In this document: piece by piece, positions 43,563 to 52,437 of the stretch
How the letters are laid out: each line of letters opens with the position of its first letter
How positions within the stretch are numbered: position 1 is the stretch's first letter
Assembly (NCBI GenBank): GCA_947259045.1
Contig: CAMYKZ010000001.1
Coordinates: forward strand, 62,001-126,000
Length of the DNA stretch: 64,000 bases
From: an uncultured Afifella sp.
GTDB taxonomy: Bacteria > Pseudomonadota > Alphaproteobacteria > Rhizobiales > Afifellaceae
Reading direction: 5' to 3'
Position numbers and translations under genes: made by a program
Notes under the pieces: model-generated
The model's input: only the letters and a program-made list of their open reading frames with translations
What the model was told of the DNA's origin: nothing
The model's database searches: none

Positions 43563-44555
43563 CTACTTTGCCAGGCAGCTGTCGACGTTGTTCTTGTCGC
43601 AGACATCCAGCCCGGTATAGATCGGATCATTGACCGATTTGCCGGCAGCCAGATCCTTCAGGATGAACATGGCCTGATAGCCCATTTCAAACGGCCGCTG
43701 GCCAACCTGGCCGTTCGACAGGCCATCCTTCAGCTGTTCCATCTGCATCGGCAGCGTATCGGCGACGATGATTGACAGTTCGCCGGAATCCATCTTGGCC
43801 TTGTAGGGCTCGACCGCCTGGCGGTAGGCATTGTCGAACCATTGCGTAAAGGCTCCGGTTGAGATGAACGCCGCCAGATCGGCTTCCTTGGCCAGGATAT
43901 CGGTCATGCCCTGAACCGCCTTGTTGCCGTCATCGTCGGTGATCAGCGGGCAGCCGGCCACTTCCGTCCAGCCGTTATCGCCGGCCAGCGGATCGCCCGG
44001 AGGCGTCGTGCCGGACCGTCCGCCAAGCGTGTCGCGGATGCCCTGCAGGCGCTCATTATGGTTGGCTGCCGCGGCGCCGCCGGTCTGCAGGCAGACCTTG
44101 CCGCCATCGGGCTGCAGTTTCTGGGCGATGGTCGCCAGGTTGACGCCGATATCGTAATTCTTGGTGCCGAGATAGGTCGCGCGAATATCCTTGTCTTTCT
44201 CAAGAACATCGGAATCCCAGGTCATGACCGGAATACCGGCGGCAACCGCCGCCTTAAGGGCCTTGCCCATGGCCGGAGCGTTTGACGGGGCGACCGCAAT
44301 GCCGTCGACGCCCTGACTGATCAGATCCTGGACGATCTGGATCTGCTCAAGCTCGGTATGCTCGCCCGGGCCGATATAGACGCATTCCACATCGCCAAGC
44401 TCTTCCTGCGCCTTGTAACAGCCGTCGCGGGCCAGATCGAAGAACGGATTGTTCATCGCCTTCGGCACCAGCGCCAGTTTCAGTTTGCTCTGCGCGACAG
44501 CGATGCCGGGCAGTGCAATGGCAACAATTGTTGCTGCCAGTATCAGTCTTTTCAT
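43563..44555 (-). CDS. Sugar ABC transporter substrate-binding protein
   Basis: 330-residue periplasmic-binding protein of the ribose/xylose class (PBP1) with signal peptide (LILAATIVAIALPGIAVA). The mature start LALVPKAMNNPFFDLARDG, the QDLISQGVDGIAVAPSN segment and GIPVMTWDSDV are the sugar-binding landmarks. Third gene of the ABC operon, 45 bases after the permease gene. Arrangement ATPase-permease-binding protein resembles fructose/ribose-type systems; the actual sugar or polyol is undetermined. Confidence 0.92.
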   Translation of the reverse strand: MKRLILAATIVAIALPGIAVAQSKLKLALVPKAMNNPFFDLARDGCYKAQEELGDVECVYIGPGEHTELEQIQIVQDLISQGVDGIAVAPSNAPAMGKALKAAVAAGIPVMTWDSDVLEKDKDIRATYLGTKNYDIGVNLATIAQKLQPDGGKVCLQTGGAAAANHNERLQGIRDTLGGRSGTTPPGDPLAGDNGWTEVAGCPLITDDDGNKAVQGMTDILAKEADLAAFISTGAFTQWFDNAYRQAVEPYKAKMDSGELSIIVADTLPMQMEQLKDGLSNGQVGQRPFEMGYQAMFILKDLAAGKSVNDPIYTGLDVCDKNNVDSCLAK

Positions 44556-44600
44556 GATCGTCCTCCCAATTGGGTTTACACAAATTAGCGGTCGATCCGG

Positions 44601-45620
44601 TCAGGATTTTCCGCGGTTGCGGATCTGTTCCAGAAGCACCGCAAGGATCAGAAACAGACCAACAAAGAACTGCTGCCAGAGGGCGTCGATGCCCGCCAGC
44701 AACAGGGAATTCCGGATAAGTTCCATCAGCGCCGCGCCGATCGGTGCGCCGAATGCGAACGCCACGCCGCCCATCAGATTGGCGCCGCCGATGACAGTTG
44801 CGGCAATAACGTTGAGTTCGTAGGTCTGGCCGATGGCGTTTGTCACCGATCCGAACCAGCCGACCAGCAGGAAGGCGGCAAGCCCGGCGCACAGGGAGCT
44901 GATGACATAGACGGAGACAATGACCCGTTCCACCGGAATTCCGGACAGTTTGGCGGCCTGGGCGTTGCCGCCGACGGCATAGACCCAGCGCCCCCATGTG
45001 GAATAACGGTAAGCCCACCAGAAGACACAGGTCAGTATGATCAGAACCCAGACCGGGTTGGGCACGCCGATAATGCTCTCGCCGCCGACCCATTCAAACA
45101 GATCCTGGTCAGGGCCGAACGCGTAGATCATTTTGTTGTTCGACATGACCTGGGCGATGGAGCGCGCCATCGCCAGCATGCCGAGCGTCACGATGAACGG
45201 CGCCATGCGCAGATAGGCAATCAGTACCCCGTTGATCAGCCCGACCAGAGCGGCGGCGCCCATGCAGGCGGCAAATCCGAATCCGATGCCGTAGCCGGCC
45301 TCCATGACAAGGCCGGTGACGATTCCGGTCAGCCCCATCAGCGAACCAACCGAAAGGTCGATGCCGGCCGTGGTGATCACCGCCGACATGCCCAGCGCCA
45401 TAATGCCGAAAAACGCGAAATTGCGGGTAATGTTGAACATGTTGCGTTCCGTCAGAAACACGTCGGAGACGAACGTCATGACAAGGCCAATGGCGAGGAT
45501 GGCGATGAACACCCAGAACGGCTGGGTGCGGGTCATCGCCTGCAGCCATCCCATCTCGCGGCGCTCGGTAATATCCTCGCCGATTGCCGCGTGGGAGGAT
45601 GAATGGGTTTCTGTCGTCAT
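44601..45620 (-). CDS. Sugar ABC transporter permease
   Basis: 339-residue inner-membrane permease of the RbsC/XylH type with about nine to ten helices. It has AVITTAGIDLSVGSLMGLTGIVTG, AYLRMAPFIVTLGML and VIGGANLMGGVAFAFGAPIGAAL, which are diagnostic of the family. Its ATG overlaps the stop of the ATPase gene (45617-45620), so translation is coupled. Confidence 0.94.
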   Translation of the reverse strand: MTTETHSSSHAAIGEDITERREMGWLQAMTRTQPFWVFIAILAIGLVMTFVSDVFLTERNMFNITRNFAFFGIMALGMSAVITTAGIDLSVGSLMGLTGIVTGLVMEAGYGIGFGFAACMGAAALVGLINGVLIAYLRMAPFIVTLGMLAMARSIAQVMSNNKMIYAFGPDQDLFEWVGGESIIGVPNPVWVLIILTCVFWWAYRYSTWGRWVYAVGGNAQAAKLSGIPVERVIVSVYVISSLCAGLAAFLLVGWFGSVTNAIGQTYELNVIAATVIGGANLMGGVAFAFGAPIGAALMELIRNSLLLAGIDALWQQFFVGLFLILAVLLEQIRNRGKS

Positions 45621-46378
45621 GCCGTTTCAATCGCCCCCGTAATCAGACCGGTCACCTCTTCCGGGCTGGTCTCGCTGATCGGCTTGTCGGCAACCTTACT
45701 GCCACGCCTGAGCACCGCCACCCGGTCACAGACCTCGAAGACGTCGGGCATCCGGTGGGAGACCAGCACGACGGCATGGTCGGTTGCTTTCAGCCGGTGG
45801 ATCAGATCGAGCACCTCGGCCACCTGGCGCACCGAAATTGCCGCCGTCGGTTCATCCATCAGAACAAGCTTGGGATCCGACAATCGCGTACGGGCAATGG
45901 CGACGGCCTGGCGCTGGCCGCCCGACATCTGGCGCACTAGATCGCGCGGCCTGGTTTCCGATTTCAGTTCGACAAAAAGCTCGCCGGCGCGGCGGAACAT
46001 CGCCGCATGATCGAGCCAGCGGAACGGGCCGACTCCCTTCTTCAGTTCGCGGCCGAGAAAGACATTCGCCGCCGCCGTCAGATTGTCGCAAAGCGCCAGA
46101 TCCTGATAGACGATCTCGATCCCCACACGCCTGGCATCGAGTGGTTTGTGGAAGGCGACAGGCCGGTCTTCCAGCACGATCTGGCCGGAAGACGGTGGGA
46201 AATTGCCGGCGATGATTTTCATCAATGTCGACTTGCCGGCGCCATTATCGCCCATCAGACCGACAACCTCGCCGTGCCCGATCGTCAGATCGACATCGGC
46301 GAGCGCGTTGATGGCGCCGAAATTCTTGGAGATCTGCTTCAGCTGGAGAACCGACAAACCATCACTCCCGTCACCCAT
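45617..46378 (-). CDS. Sugar ABC transporter ATP-binding protein, single-cassette form
   Basis: 253 residues with Walker A GDNGAGKST, signature MSGGQRQAVAIART and Walker B LVLMDEPTAA. Ribose-type importers usually have a fused double cassette of about 500 residues; this is the short, single-cassette type, as in the FrcA-like fructose transporters, which works as a homodimer. First gene of the operon ATPase-permease-binding protein. Confidence 0.92.
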   Translation of the reverse strand: MGDGSDGLSVLQLKQISKNFGAINALADVDLTIGHGEVVGLMGDNGAGKSTLMKIIAGNFPPSSGQIVLEDRPVAFHKPLDARRVGIEIVYQDLALCDNLTAAANVFLGRELKKGVGPFRWLDHAAMFRRAGELFVELKSETRPRDLVRQMSGGQRQAVAIARTRLSDPKLVLMDEPTAAISVRQVAEVLDLIHRLKATDHAVVLVSHRMPDVFEVCDRVAVLRRGSKVADKPISETSPEEVTGLITGAIETA

Positions 46379-46709
46379 TTCCGACGCCGCAGGACCGGAA
46401 ATGGCGGATTAACTCCGCATTGTTCCCGCAATCGGCGTCATGTTTCCCCTGAGGTCAGTACACAGGAGTGTGAACAAAAGCGCAAGTGGCGACACAGATG
46501 TATTTGCAACAAAGACCCGAGCGTGGGCGGCGGCCCGGGACGGGCAAAAACCAAAACCCACCGGATCGAGCCCATGCAATGGCGAGACTGCCAACAGCGG
46601 CAACCGGCTAATGCAGCATGACCGGAATTACAGTGTATGTGTCTGGCGAATTGACCTGTATCATCGCCGGATTTCGTGATGTGCGTTGAACGGAGATGAT
46701 GGAAAGGCC
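46379..46709. other. Intergenic region, about 330 bases
   Basis: Divergent control region between the sugar ABC operon and the TSUP transporter. No gene or strong operator palindrome is visible. Short open frames here are shadows. A small leader ORF for the TSUP gene follows at 46710. Confidence 0.45.
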
Positions 46710-46739
46710 ATGACGATCGATCTGACGGCAAACTGCTGA
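46710..46739 (+). other. Possible 9-codon leader ORF before the TSUP gene
   Basis: ATG at 46710, preceded by GGAAAGG, opens a frame reading MTIDLTANC and ending in TGA at 46737-46739. That TGA overlaps the ATG of the TSUP gene (TGATG), a translational-coupling arrangement. The last sense codon is Cys, immediately before the stop. Coupling is seen in sequence; any regulatory role is inference. Confidence 0.35.
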
Positions 46740-47485
46740 TGAGCGACTTCCTGCTCTTCGTTGCGGTCGGATTTTCCGCGCAGCTTATCGATGGCGCGAT
46801 CGGTATGGCCTATGGCCTGTTCAGCACCTCAGTTCTGCTCAGCATCGGGGTGACGCCCGCAGTCGCCAGCGCCAGCGTTCATGCGGCCGAAGTTTTCACC
46901 ACTGGGGCCTCTGGCCTTTCCCATTGGCGCTTCGGCAACGTCAACTGGAGTATCGTCCGGCGGCTGGCTGTCCCGGGCATGATCGGAGGCGGCATTGGCG
47001 CCTATATTCTCTCCAATGTCGACGGCAGCACGATCCGTCCGTTCGTCGGGGCCTATCTGGCGGTTATGGGCGTCTGGGTGCTGTCGAAAGCGGTCCGCAA
47101 CCGGAATATGGAGGAAAAGCAGCCCCGCTTCCTAGGGGCCTTGGGTTTTACCGGCGGCTTTCTTGATGCCATCGGCGGCGGTGGTTGGGGGCCAATCGTC
47201 ACATCGTCGATGGTTGGCCAGGGCGCCAGGCCGAAGACGACGATCGGATCGACAAGATCGGCCGAATTCTTTGTCACAACGACGATCTCGATTACGTTTT
47301 TATCCACCATCGGGCTCGAGCTCTGGCCAATTATCCTTGGCCTGATTGTCGGCGGTGTATTCGCAGCGCCAATCGCCGCCTATATTGTCGGACGGGTGCC
47401 GGACCGCCCGATGATGATCATCGTCGGGATCGTGATCTGCATCCTGGCGTTTCGAGAGGTCCTGCGCGGCCTTCCCATCGCCTGA
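46739..47485 (+). CDS. TSUP/TauE-SafE-family transporter
   Basis: 248-residue membrane protein with about seven to eight helices and the paired TauE/SafE motifs IDGAIGMAYG near the N-terminus and LDAIGGGGWGPIVTS in the second half. Family members move sulfite, sulfoacetate, thiosulfate and other organic or inorganic anions. No sulfur gene is next to it, so the substrate is open. It starts MSDFLLFVAVGF with coupling to a short upstream ORF. Confidence 0.92.
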   Translation: MSDFLLFVAVGFSAQLIDGAIGMAYGLFSTSVLLSIGVTPAVASASVHAAEVFTTGASGLSHWRFGNVNWSIVRRLAVPGMIGGGIGAYILSNVDGSTIRPFVGAYLAVMGVWVLSKAVRNRNMEEKQPRFLGALGFTGGFLDAIGGGGWGPIVTSSMVGQGARPKTTIGSTRSAEFFVTTTISITFLSTIGLELWPIILGLIVGGVFAAPIAAYIVGRVPDRPMMIIVGIVICILAFREVLRGLPIA

Positions 47486-47623
47486 GCATCAAACAGGAAC
47501 AGGAGACGCGGTTCGTCCGTGACCGGCAGAATTTCCGGGGAAGCCGCGGAATCCTGGCAATTGGCCATCGCCCGCCGCGCCGATTTGCAATATGCTGAGG
47601 CCCGCATGACGGGAGGCACAGAT

Positions 47624-47908
47624 ATGCTGTTCATGATCATCGAGCGTTTCGAAAACGACGATATGCTGCCGGTCTACCGGCGCCTTCGTGACGAGGGGCG
47701 GCAATTGCCGGATGGACTGACCTATGTCGATAGCTGGATCGAGCCGAATTTTGCCCGCTGCTTTCAACTGATGGAATGCGACGATGCATCTTTGCTGCAG
47801 CAATGGGTTCTGGCCTGGCGCGGAACCGGTGCGAGATTTGAAATCGTCCCGGTCGTGCCGAGCGCCGAGACCCGCAACGTGGTCGCACCGTGGCTTGAGG
47901 CGGACTGA
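47624..47908 (+). CDS. DUF3303-domain protein
   Basis: 94 residues, small ferredoxin-like alpha/beta protein of the DUF3303 family, recognised from MLFMIIERFENDD, GLTYVDSWIEPNFARCFQLMECDD and RFEIVPVV. Function is not established; the fold resembles antibiotic-monooxygenase/YciI-type small enzymes. GGGAGGC precedes the ATG at 47624; the open frame runs back to 47519 without family support. It follows the TSUP gene on the same strand. Confidence 0.87.
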   Translation: MLFMIIERFENDDMLPVYRRLRDEGRQLPDGLTYVDSWIEPNFARCFQLMECDDASLLQQWVLAWRGTGARFEIVPVVPSAETRNVVAPWLEAD

Positions 47909-47930
47909 CCGCCGGGGGAAGTCTCCATTT

Positions 47931-49127
47931 TCACGACCTCAGAAACGGCAAATTCTTTGGTTGCATCTGATATTGCCACCTGCAAACCTCGTCCGGATCA
48001 GCCCCTCGCCGGTTTGGGAGATAGGCCTCGATCGCCTGCCCCCGGCCCGCCGCGTATTCGCGGGCGACGGCGCTCCAATCGATTTGATGTGCCAAAGACC
48101 AGTCCGGCCGGGTAACTGGCGTGTCGGTTGTTTTGCGGACGATTTGGATGGCCTGACCATCTGAATAATCAATCACCCGCCGGCCTTCGCGAAAGGCGTT
48201 CAGGGACTGGTCCCATCGCTGTGCGGGCCAGATCAGACTCATGCTCTTTTCGACGGGATCATATTCGGCGGCGAACAAGGTTCCGAAACCTTCCGCGTAG
48301 CGATCCTGATGCAAGGGTGTCTTCAGAAAATGCGTGCTCAGACATTGAGGAGCCGTCGCCAATTGTTGCAGATGGGCGTGCCTTTCAAAGGTGCGGGTAA
48401 ACCCTGCCCGCTCGGGCCGTTCCGCACCGCTTTGGTGGTTTGTGGCGATGGCCAGAGGCATCAATTTCACCCCGCCGCCCGGCGACAATTCGATACTCGC
48501 AGTCCGTCCCGACCTGTCTGCCAGCACCACATTGTAAGCCATATGCGAGGGTACCCGGCGGAAGACTTTCATCGCGTCGTCAACAGTGAAACAGGTTTCC
48601 AGAACGTAGCGCAGGATCGTCGTGATGCCAAAACCCGTTGCCGTTATGGACCGTCCGCCATAGGCCAGCGCCACGCTGAGGCCGGCATCGTTGATGCCAT
48701 CCGACAGACCCCATAGAAACTCCACCATCCCCATGACCGGCCGCCCTGTCCATTCCGTGCGCATCAGCAGACCTTCGTTCAGGTCGGGCGACAGATCGTA
48801 ATTGCGCACCAGCCGGACATCGTCGCCATCGGCCATCGCCGCCAGGGAACATCCGCCAAGGTATTGCGGCGGGCACCATGTCGACAGAAACCGTGCCGCA
48901 CGGTCTGAGCCTCCGGCGAGATGGACCAGCCGGTCATAGACCGGGAGCAGTTCAGGCATGTACCGGCGCAGCGCCGATCTGCACTTCGGCCTGGATGGCC
49001 CCAGGTCACCGCCGCGGGCCACGAACCATGCCTCATAGGCGGGCCAGGACCGGCGCCACCGCGCCGACCATTTCGGTCCCGGCGCCGCTTCGCTTACGGC
49101 GTCGAATGTCAGGGTTGTGGCGGTCAT
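47931..49127 (-). CDS. C45-family autoproteolytic acyltransferase/hydrolase
   Basis: 398-residue Ntn-hydrolase of the acyl-CoA:6-aminopenicillanate acyltransferase (peptidase C45) family. The nucleophile is predicted as Cys93 in LGGCSLAAM, with the downstream VRNYDLSPDL and EFLWGLSDGINDAGLSV typical of the family. Related enzymes hydrolyse or transfer acyl groups on amides. Autocleavage before the Cys is expected. The ATG overlaps the stop of the upstream esterase gene by one base (TGATG), which means coupled translation. There is no signal peptide, so the enzyme is cytosolic. Confidence 0.87.
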   Translation of the reverse strand: MTATTLTFDAVSEAAPGPKWSARWRRSWPAYEAWFVARGGDLGPSRPKCRSALRRYMPELLPVYDRLVHLAGGSDRAARFLSTWCPPQYLGGCSLAAMADGDDVRLVRNYDLSPDLNEGLLMRTEWTGRPVMGMVEFLWGLSDGINDAGLSVALAYGGRSITATGFGITTILRYVLETCFTVDDAMKVFRRVPSHMAYNVVLADRSGRTASIELSPGGGVKLMPLAIATNHQSGAERPERAGFTRTFERHAHLQQLATAPQCLSTHFLKTPLHQDRYAEGFGTLFAAEYDPVEKSMSLIWPAQRWDQSLNAFREGRRVIDYSDGQAIQIVRKTTDTPVTRPDWSLAHQIDWSAVAREYAAGRGQAIEAYLPNRRGADPDEVCRWQYQMQPKNLPFLRS

Positions 49128-50242
49128 CAGAGTTCCCCGTCCGAAGTGTCGAAAAAGAAACGGATCATTTCGGCACTGGCGTCAGGGCCTTTTGCATCCG
49201 TGAAAGAGCCCGATGGATGGCCCCCGGACCAGGCATGTCCCATCCCGTCGATCATCCAATATTCCAGATCCGCACGGCAGCCGGGGGTCGCTGTGATCGT
49301 CCGGGTGAACGAACAGCCCGAGCTGTTGCCATTTTCGACTGTCTGGATGGTCTGCTGCGGCAGCCGGTCCAGCACATGACGTGCAATTGTCTCGCTGTTG
49401 GAGGGATGCACCGTCGCATCCTCAGTTCCGTGAAAGATTATGGTGCGTACGTTTGCCGGGTTCCCTGCCGCACCGGGTTGCTCGTGAGCGGTTCCGGCCA
49501 TGGCGGCATAGGCGGACGGCACGTCCCTGGCTGCGCCGAAGGGCAAGCCGGAATGGGCCCCGACGCCGGCAAAAACGTCGGGATAGGTCTCACCCAGGAT
49601 CACCGCCATCGCCGCCCCTGCCGACAACCCGGCGACAAAGGTTCGCTCAGGCGCAACGCCATGCTCGCTCATTGCCAGCCTTGCCAGTCCCGCAAGGATC
49701 GCAGGCTCTCCCCGATCACGCTGCTGGTCGCCGCGGCTGAACCAGTTCCAGCATGATTGTGCATTGTCGCCGCGAGACTGCTGCGGGTAAATCACGACGA
49801 AGCGGTGTTTCTCGGCCAACGCGTTGATGCCGGTTCCGGCTGCAAAATCTTCCGGCGTCTGGGTGCATCCGTGCAGCATGACCAGGATTCCGGTCACATC
49901 GCCTGCCCCAGTGGCCGGAACATAGGTCCGGTAGGCACGGCTTCCTGCACTGCAGGAAAACCGGTCGTGCCGAAAGTCCGCACCGTCCGCGATAGCCAGG
50001 CCACCATTGACGTTTGCGCCTGGCCGCAACGAGAGGCCTGACAGAGACAGGCCCGGATTTGGCGGGATATTCGGTAACACCGGCCCCGGCGGTATGCCGG
50101 CGTCTGTCTTTCCGGTGTGGTCGTCATTGATGAGCCCATGCTGTGCAAGCGTGCGCCGCACGAGATCATTTGCAGCCGAAAAACGCTTTGAGCGCGCGTC
50201 ATCGGTCGTCCGGCGCAATGCGCCGCCGTTCAGTTTGAACAT
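49127..50242 (-). CDS. PHB-depolymerase-family esterase
   Basis: 371-residue alpha/beta-hydrolase of the Esterase_phb type. The oxyanion segment is LHGCTQTPEDFA, the nucleophile Ser207 in GLSAGAAM, and the His is in GMGHAWSGG. Family members include medium-chain PHA depolymerases, feruloyl and acetylxylan esterases. There is no signal peptide and a Pro/Gly-rich N-terminal linker, so it may act inside the cell; its substrate is undecided. It lies 30 bases downstream of the RHH regulator gene and is coupled to the C45 gene. Confidence 0.88.
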   Translation of the reverse strand: MFKLNGGALRRTTDDARSKRFSAANDLVRRTLAQHGLINDDHTGKTDAGIPPGPVLPNIPPNPGLSLSGLSLRPGANVNGGLAIADGADFRHDRFSCSAGSRAYRTYVPATGAGDVTGILVMLHGCTQTPEDFAAGTGINALAEKHRFVVIYPQQSRGDNAQSCWNWFSRGDQQRDRGEPAILAGLARLAMSEHGVAPERTFVAGLSAGAAMAVILGETYPDVFAGVGAHSGLPFGAARDVPSAYAAMAGTAHEQPGAAGNPANVRTIIFHGTEDATVHPSNSETIARHVLDRLPQQTIQTVENGNSSGCSFTRTITATPGCRADLEYWMIDGMGHAWSGGHPSGSFTDAKGPDASAEMIRFFFDTSDGEL

Positions 50243-50272
50243 TTCTATAGTCCTTATTGTGGATTTCCGGTG

Positions 50273-50698
50273 TTATCGAATGCGGTCGGCAAGTGCCTTT
50301 TTGACATCCGCGCTGGCCTGCAGGGCTCCCAGCACGGTGATGGAGCCGATGGTTTCCAACGCAAGTTCCGGCGTGACATCCGGGTCGATCCGGGCGAGCC
50401 CGACAACCTTGACATGCAGCACTTCACCTGCATCCCGCAATGCCTCCAGATCCTTGCTTGTATAGTCGCGAAGACCCAGTTCCATCGTATGCCGCTCAAT
50501 GGAGCTGCTGACGATATCGACGTGGCTGTCCAACTGGTTCCGGATCGCCGTGCGAATGAGATCCGTGCGGTTGGAATAGAAGCCCTCCTGAACAAGAAGA
50601 TCGACCCGGCCCAAATCGACATAACCGAGATTGATGGTTATTTTTTCGCTATCCGGCGGTTTGTCGCGCAGTTGCCTGATGTTGCTCATTAAGGTCAT
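50273..50698 (-). CDS. CopG/RHH-family transcriptional regulator
   Basis: 141 residues. The N-terminal RHH domain reads KITINLGYVDLGRVDLLVQ and FYSNRTDLIRTAIRNQL; a C-terminal part of about 70 residues, of unknown family, may bind a ligand or oligomerise. GGATGGAGA precedes the ATG. It is the first gene of a three-gene operon with the esterase and C45 genes, and a palindrome lies over its promoter. Confidence 0.87.
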   Translation of the reverse strand: MTLMSNIRQLRDKPPDSEKITINLGYVDLGRVDLLVQEGFYSNRTDLIRTAIRNQLDSHVDIVSSSIERHTMELGLRDYTSKDLEALRDAGEVLHVKVVGLARIDPDVTPELALETIGSITVLGALQASADVKKALADRIR

Positions 50699-50701
50699 TC
50701 T

Positions 50702-50746
50702 CCATCCATGTGGATGGTATATGGATGTTTATTGACTTTTGGCAAG
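50702..50746 (-). promoter_or_regulatory. Promoter and candidate operator of the RHH/esterase/C45 operon
   Basis: On the minus strand TTGCCA (50741-50746) and ATATAC are 17 bases apart, a fair sigma-70-type promoter. Directly downstream lies the palindrome CCATCCA-N2-TGGATGG (50702-50717), with a further ATGGATG half-site at 50721-50727 that overlaps the -10. The arrangement suits autorepression by the RHH protein encoded next. Binding is inference. Confidence 0.5.
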
Positions 50747-50848
50747 ATATTTTTTCTGCCACGCGACCACGCGCCGTGTCGCCCGATGCCGTCGCCCGGC
50801 GGTTTCATTGCATCACGCTGATCCTGCAAACCGGATCCCGAGCGTTGC

Positions 50849-51269
50849 TCACCGGCCCAGCCGCTTGGAAAAATACGACCTGAGCACGTTGCCGCCGATG
50901 GTCTTGACGCTGGCTTCGCAGATGCGCTCCTGCCGGTCGAGCCGGTAGCCGGCCGCGCGGTAGAACGCCAGCGCCGCAGGCTGCAGTTCCGACGTGCTGA
51001 GCAACAAGGTGGCCACGCCGAGACCGCGGCAGAAGTCTTCCGCAAACGACAGCATCCGTGTCGCCACCCCCGACGGTGCATGTCCGGGTCGACATACATT
51101 CGGCGCAGCTCCATGGCGTCATCGCCGGCGGCTTCCAGGCCGAACATGCCGGCAAGTTTCGAGCCGCCGGCTTCTGCGTCCAGCCGCGCGACATGGAACG
51201 ACCCGTTGCGGACGCAAGAGCGTCCAGGCCCCTGGCCAGCGCGCCTGCCGGCAGGTTCGCTGCCGGCAT
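50849..51269 (-). pseudogene. Frameshifted GNAT acetyltransferase
   Basis: A GNAT sequence can be read only by changing frame twice. Segment 1 (from the ATG at 51269) runs MPAANLPAGALARGLDALAS, segment 2 runs SFHVARLDAEAGG and later ELRRMYVDPDMHRRG, and segment 3 runs VATRMLSFAEDFCRGLG and on to FYRAAGYRLDRQ and a stop at 50849. Each junction needs one extra base: near 51212 (CCGCAACGGG) and at the G5 run near 51068. The acetyl-CoA-binding pattern (R-R-G-V-A-T) is restored at the second junction. It is either a decayed gene or an assembly with two indels. Confidence 0.75.
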
Positions 51270-51474
51270 AACGGGACACTCACGCAAGGTTCACAGCCTG
51301 ACCTGCGATCGGCACATCATCATCAGACGATCAGACAAATGGATCGCCTGGTGGGGTGTCCGGGAGCGGATCTGCCGGCGATCCTCTATGAGGAAGAAGT
51401 GGACTGGTTCGGACGTTAGCGATATTCCATCCGGGCACCGGTCAGATTGACCTGAAACCTGCGCCAAGGATCGG

Positions 51475-52419
51475 ATGATTGCCATGAACGCCAAGACCGC
51501 GCCTGCTGCGGAGACCACCACCACGCACGATGCCGAGGACGATATACGCAACCGCGATATCAGGATCTACGTCAACGGCGAGATCGTGCCCCGCGACGAG
51601 GCAAAGGTTTCGGTCTACGATTCCGGTTTCATGCTGGGCGACGGCATGTGGGAGGGAATGCGGCTCTACAACGGCAAATGGGCGTTTTTCGACGACCATA
51701 TGGACCGGCTGTTCGACAGCTGCAAGGCGGTTTCGCTGGATATCGGCATTGACCGCGCCGGCATCGCCGCCGCGCTTGCGAAGACGGCCGCTGCCAACAA
51801 GATGACCCATGACGTGCATTGCCGGCTTATGGTGACGCGCGGCGTCAAGGTAAAACCGTTCCAGCACCCGTCTTTGTCGCGCTCCGGCCCGACGATCGTC
51901 ATCATCATGGAACATTCGCGCGCCGTCCAACGCGAGCACGGCATCCGGCTGGCCAGCGTCCCGCAGGTGCGTGGCCTGCCTCATTCCCAGGACGCCAAGT
52001 TCAATTCCCATTCCAAGCTGAACTGCGTGATTGCCTGCCTGCAGGCTGAACAGGCAGGCGCCGACGAGGCGCTGATGCTCGATCCGCACGGCTTCGTCAA
52101 CACCACCAACGCCTGCAATTTTTTCATCGTCCGCAAAGGCGAGGTCTGGACCTCTACCGGCGATTATTGCATGAACGGAGTGACCCGGCAGAAGGTGATC
52201 GACCTGTGCCGCGCCGGCGATATTCCGGTGTTTGAAAAGAATTTTTCCCTCTATGATGCCTATGGCGCCGAGGAAGCGTTTCTGACCGGAACCTTCGGCG
52301 CCCAGACCCCGGTGGCGGAGATCGACGGCAAGCCGGTCGGCGCCGGCCATGCAGGCCCGATGATCCAAAGGCTGAGGTCGCTTTATGAAGAGCTTGTCAG
52401 GGCGGATACAGCACAATAG
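51475..52419 (+). CDS. Class IV (BCAT/DAAT-type) aminotransferase
   Basis: 314-residue fold-type IV PLP enzyme with VYDSGFMLGDGMWEGMRLYNGK near the start, the PLP Lys in FNSHSKLNCVIA and the GFVNTTNACNFFIV loop. It is like branched-chain aminotransferases, D-amino acid aminotransferases and 4-amino-4-deoxychorismate lyase; the loop sequence does not decide. Starts at 51475 and 51484 are possible. It is convergent with the TRAP transporter operon. Confidence 0.88.
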   Translation: MIAMNAKTAPAAETTTTHDAEDDIRNRDIRIYVNGEIVPRDEAKVSVYDSGFMLGDGMWEGMRLYNGKWAFFDDHMDRLFDSCKAVSLDIGIDRAGIAAALAKTAAANKMTHDVHCRLMVTRGVKVKPFQHPSLSRSGPTIVIIMEHSRAVQREHGIRLASVPQVRGLPHSQDAKFNSHSKLNCVIACLQAEQAGADEALMLDPHGFVNTTNACNFFIVRKGEVWTSTGDYCMNGVTRQKVIDLCRAGDIPVFEKNFSLYDAYGAEEAFLTGTFGAQTPVAEIDGKPVGAGHAGPMIQRLRSLYEELVRADTAQ

Positions 52420-52437
52420 TGCTCAACTGAAAACAGG

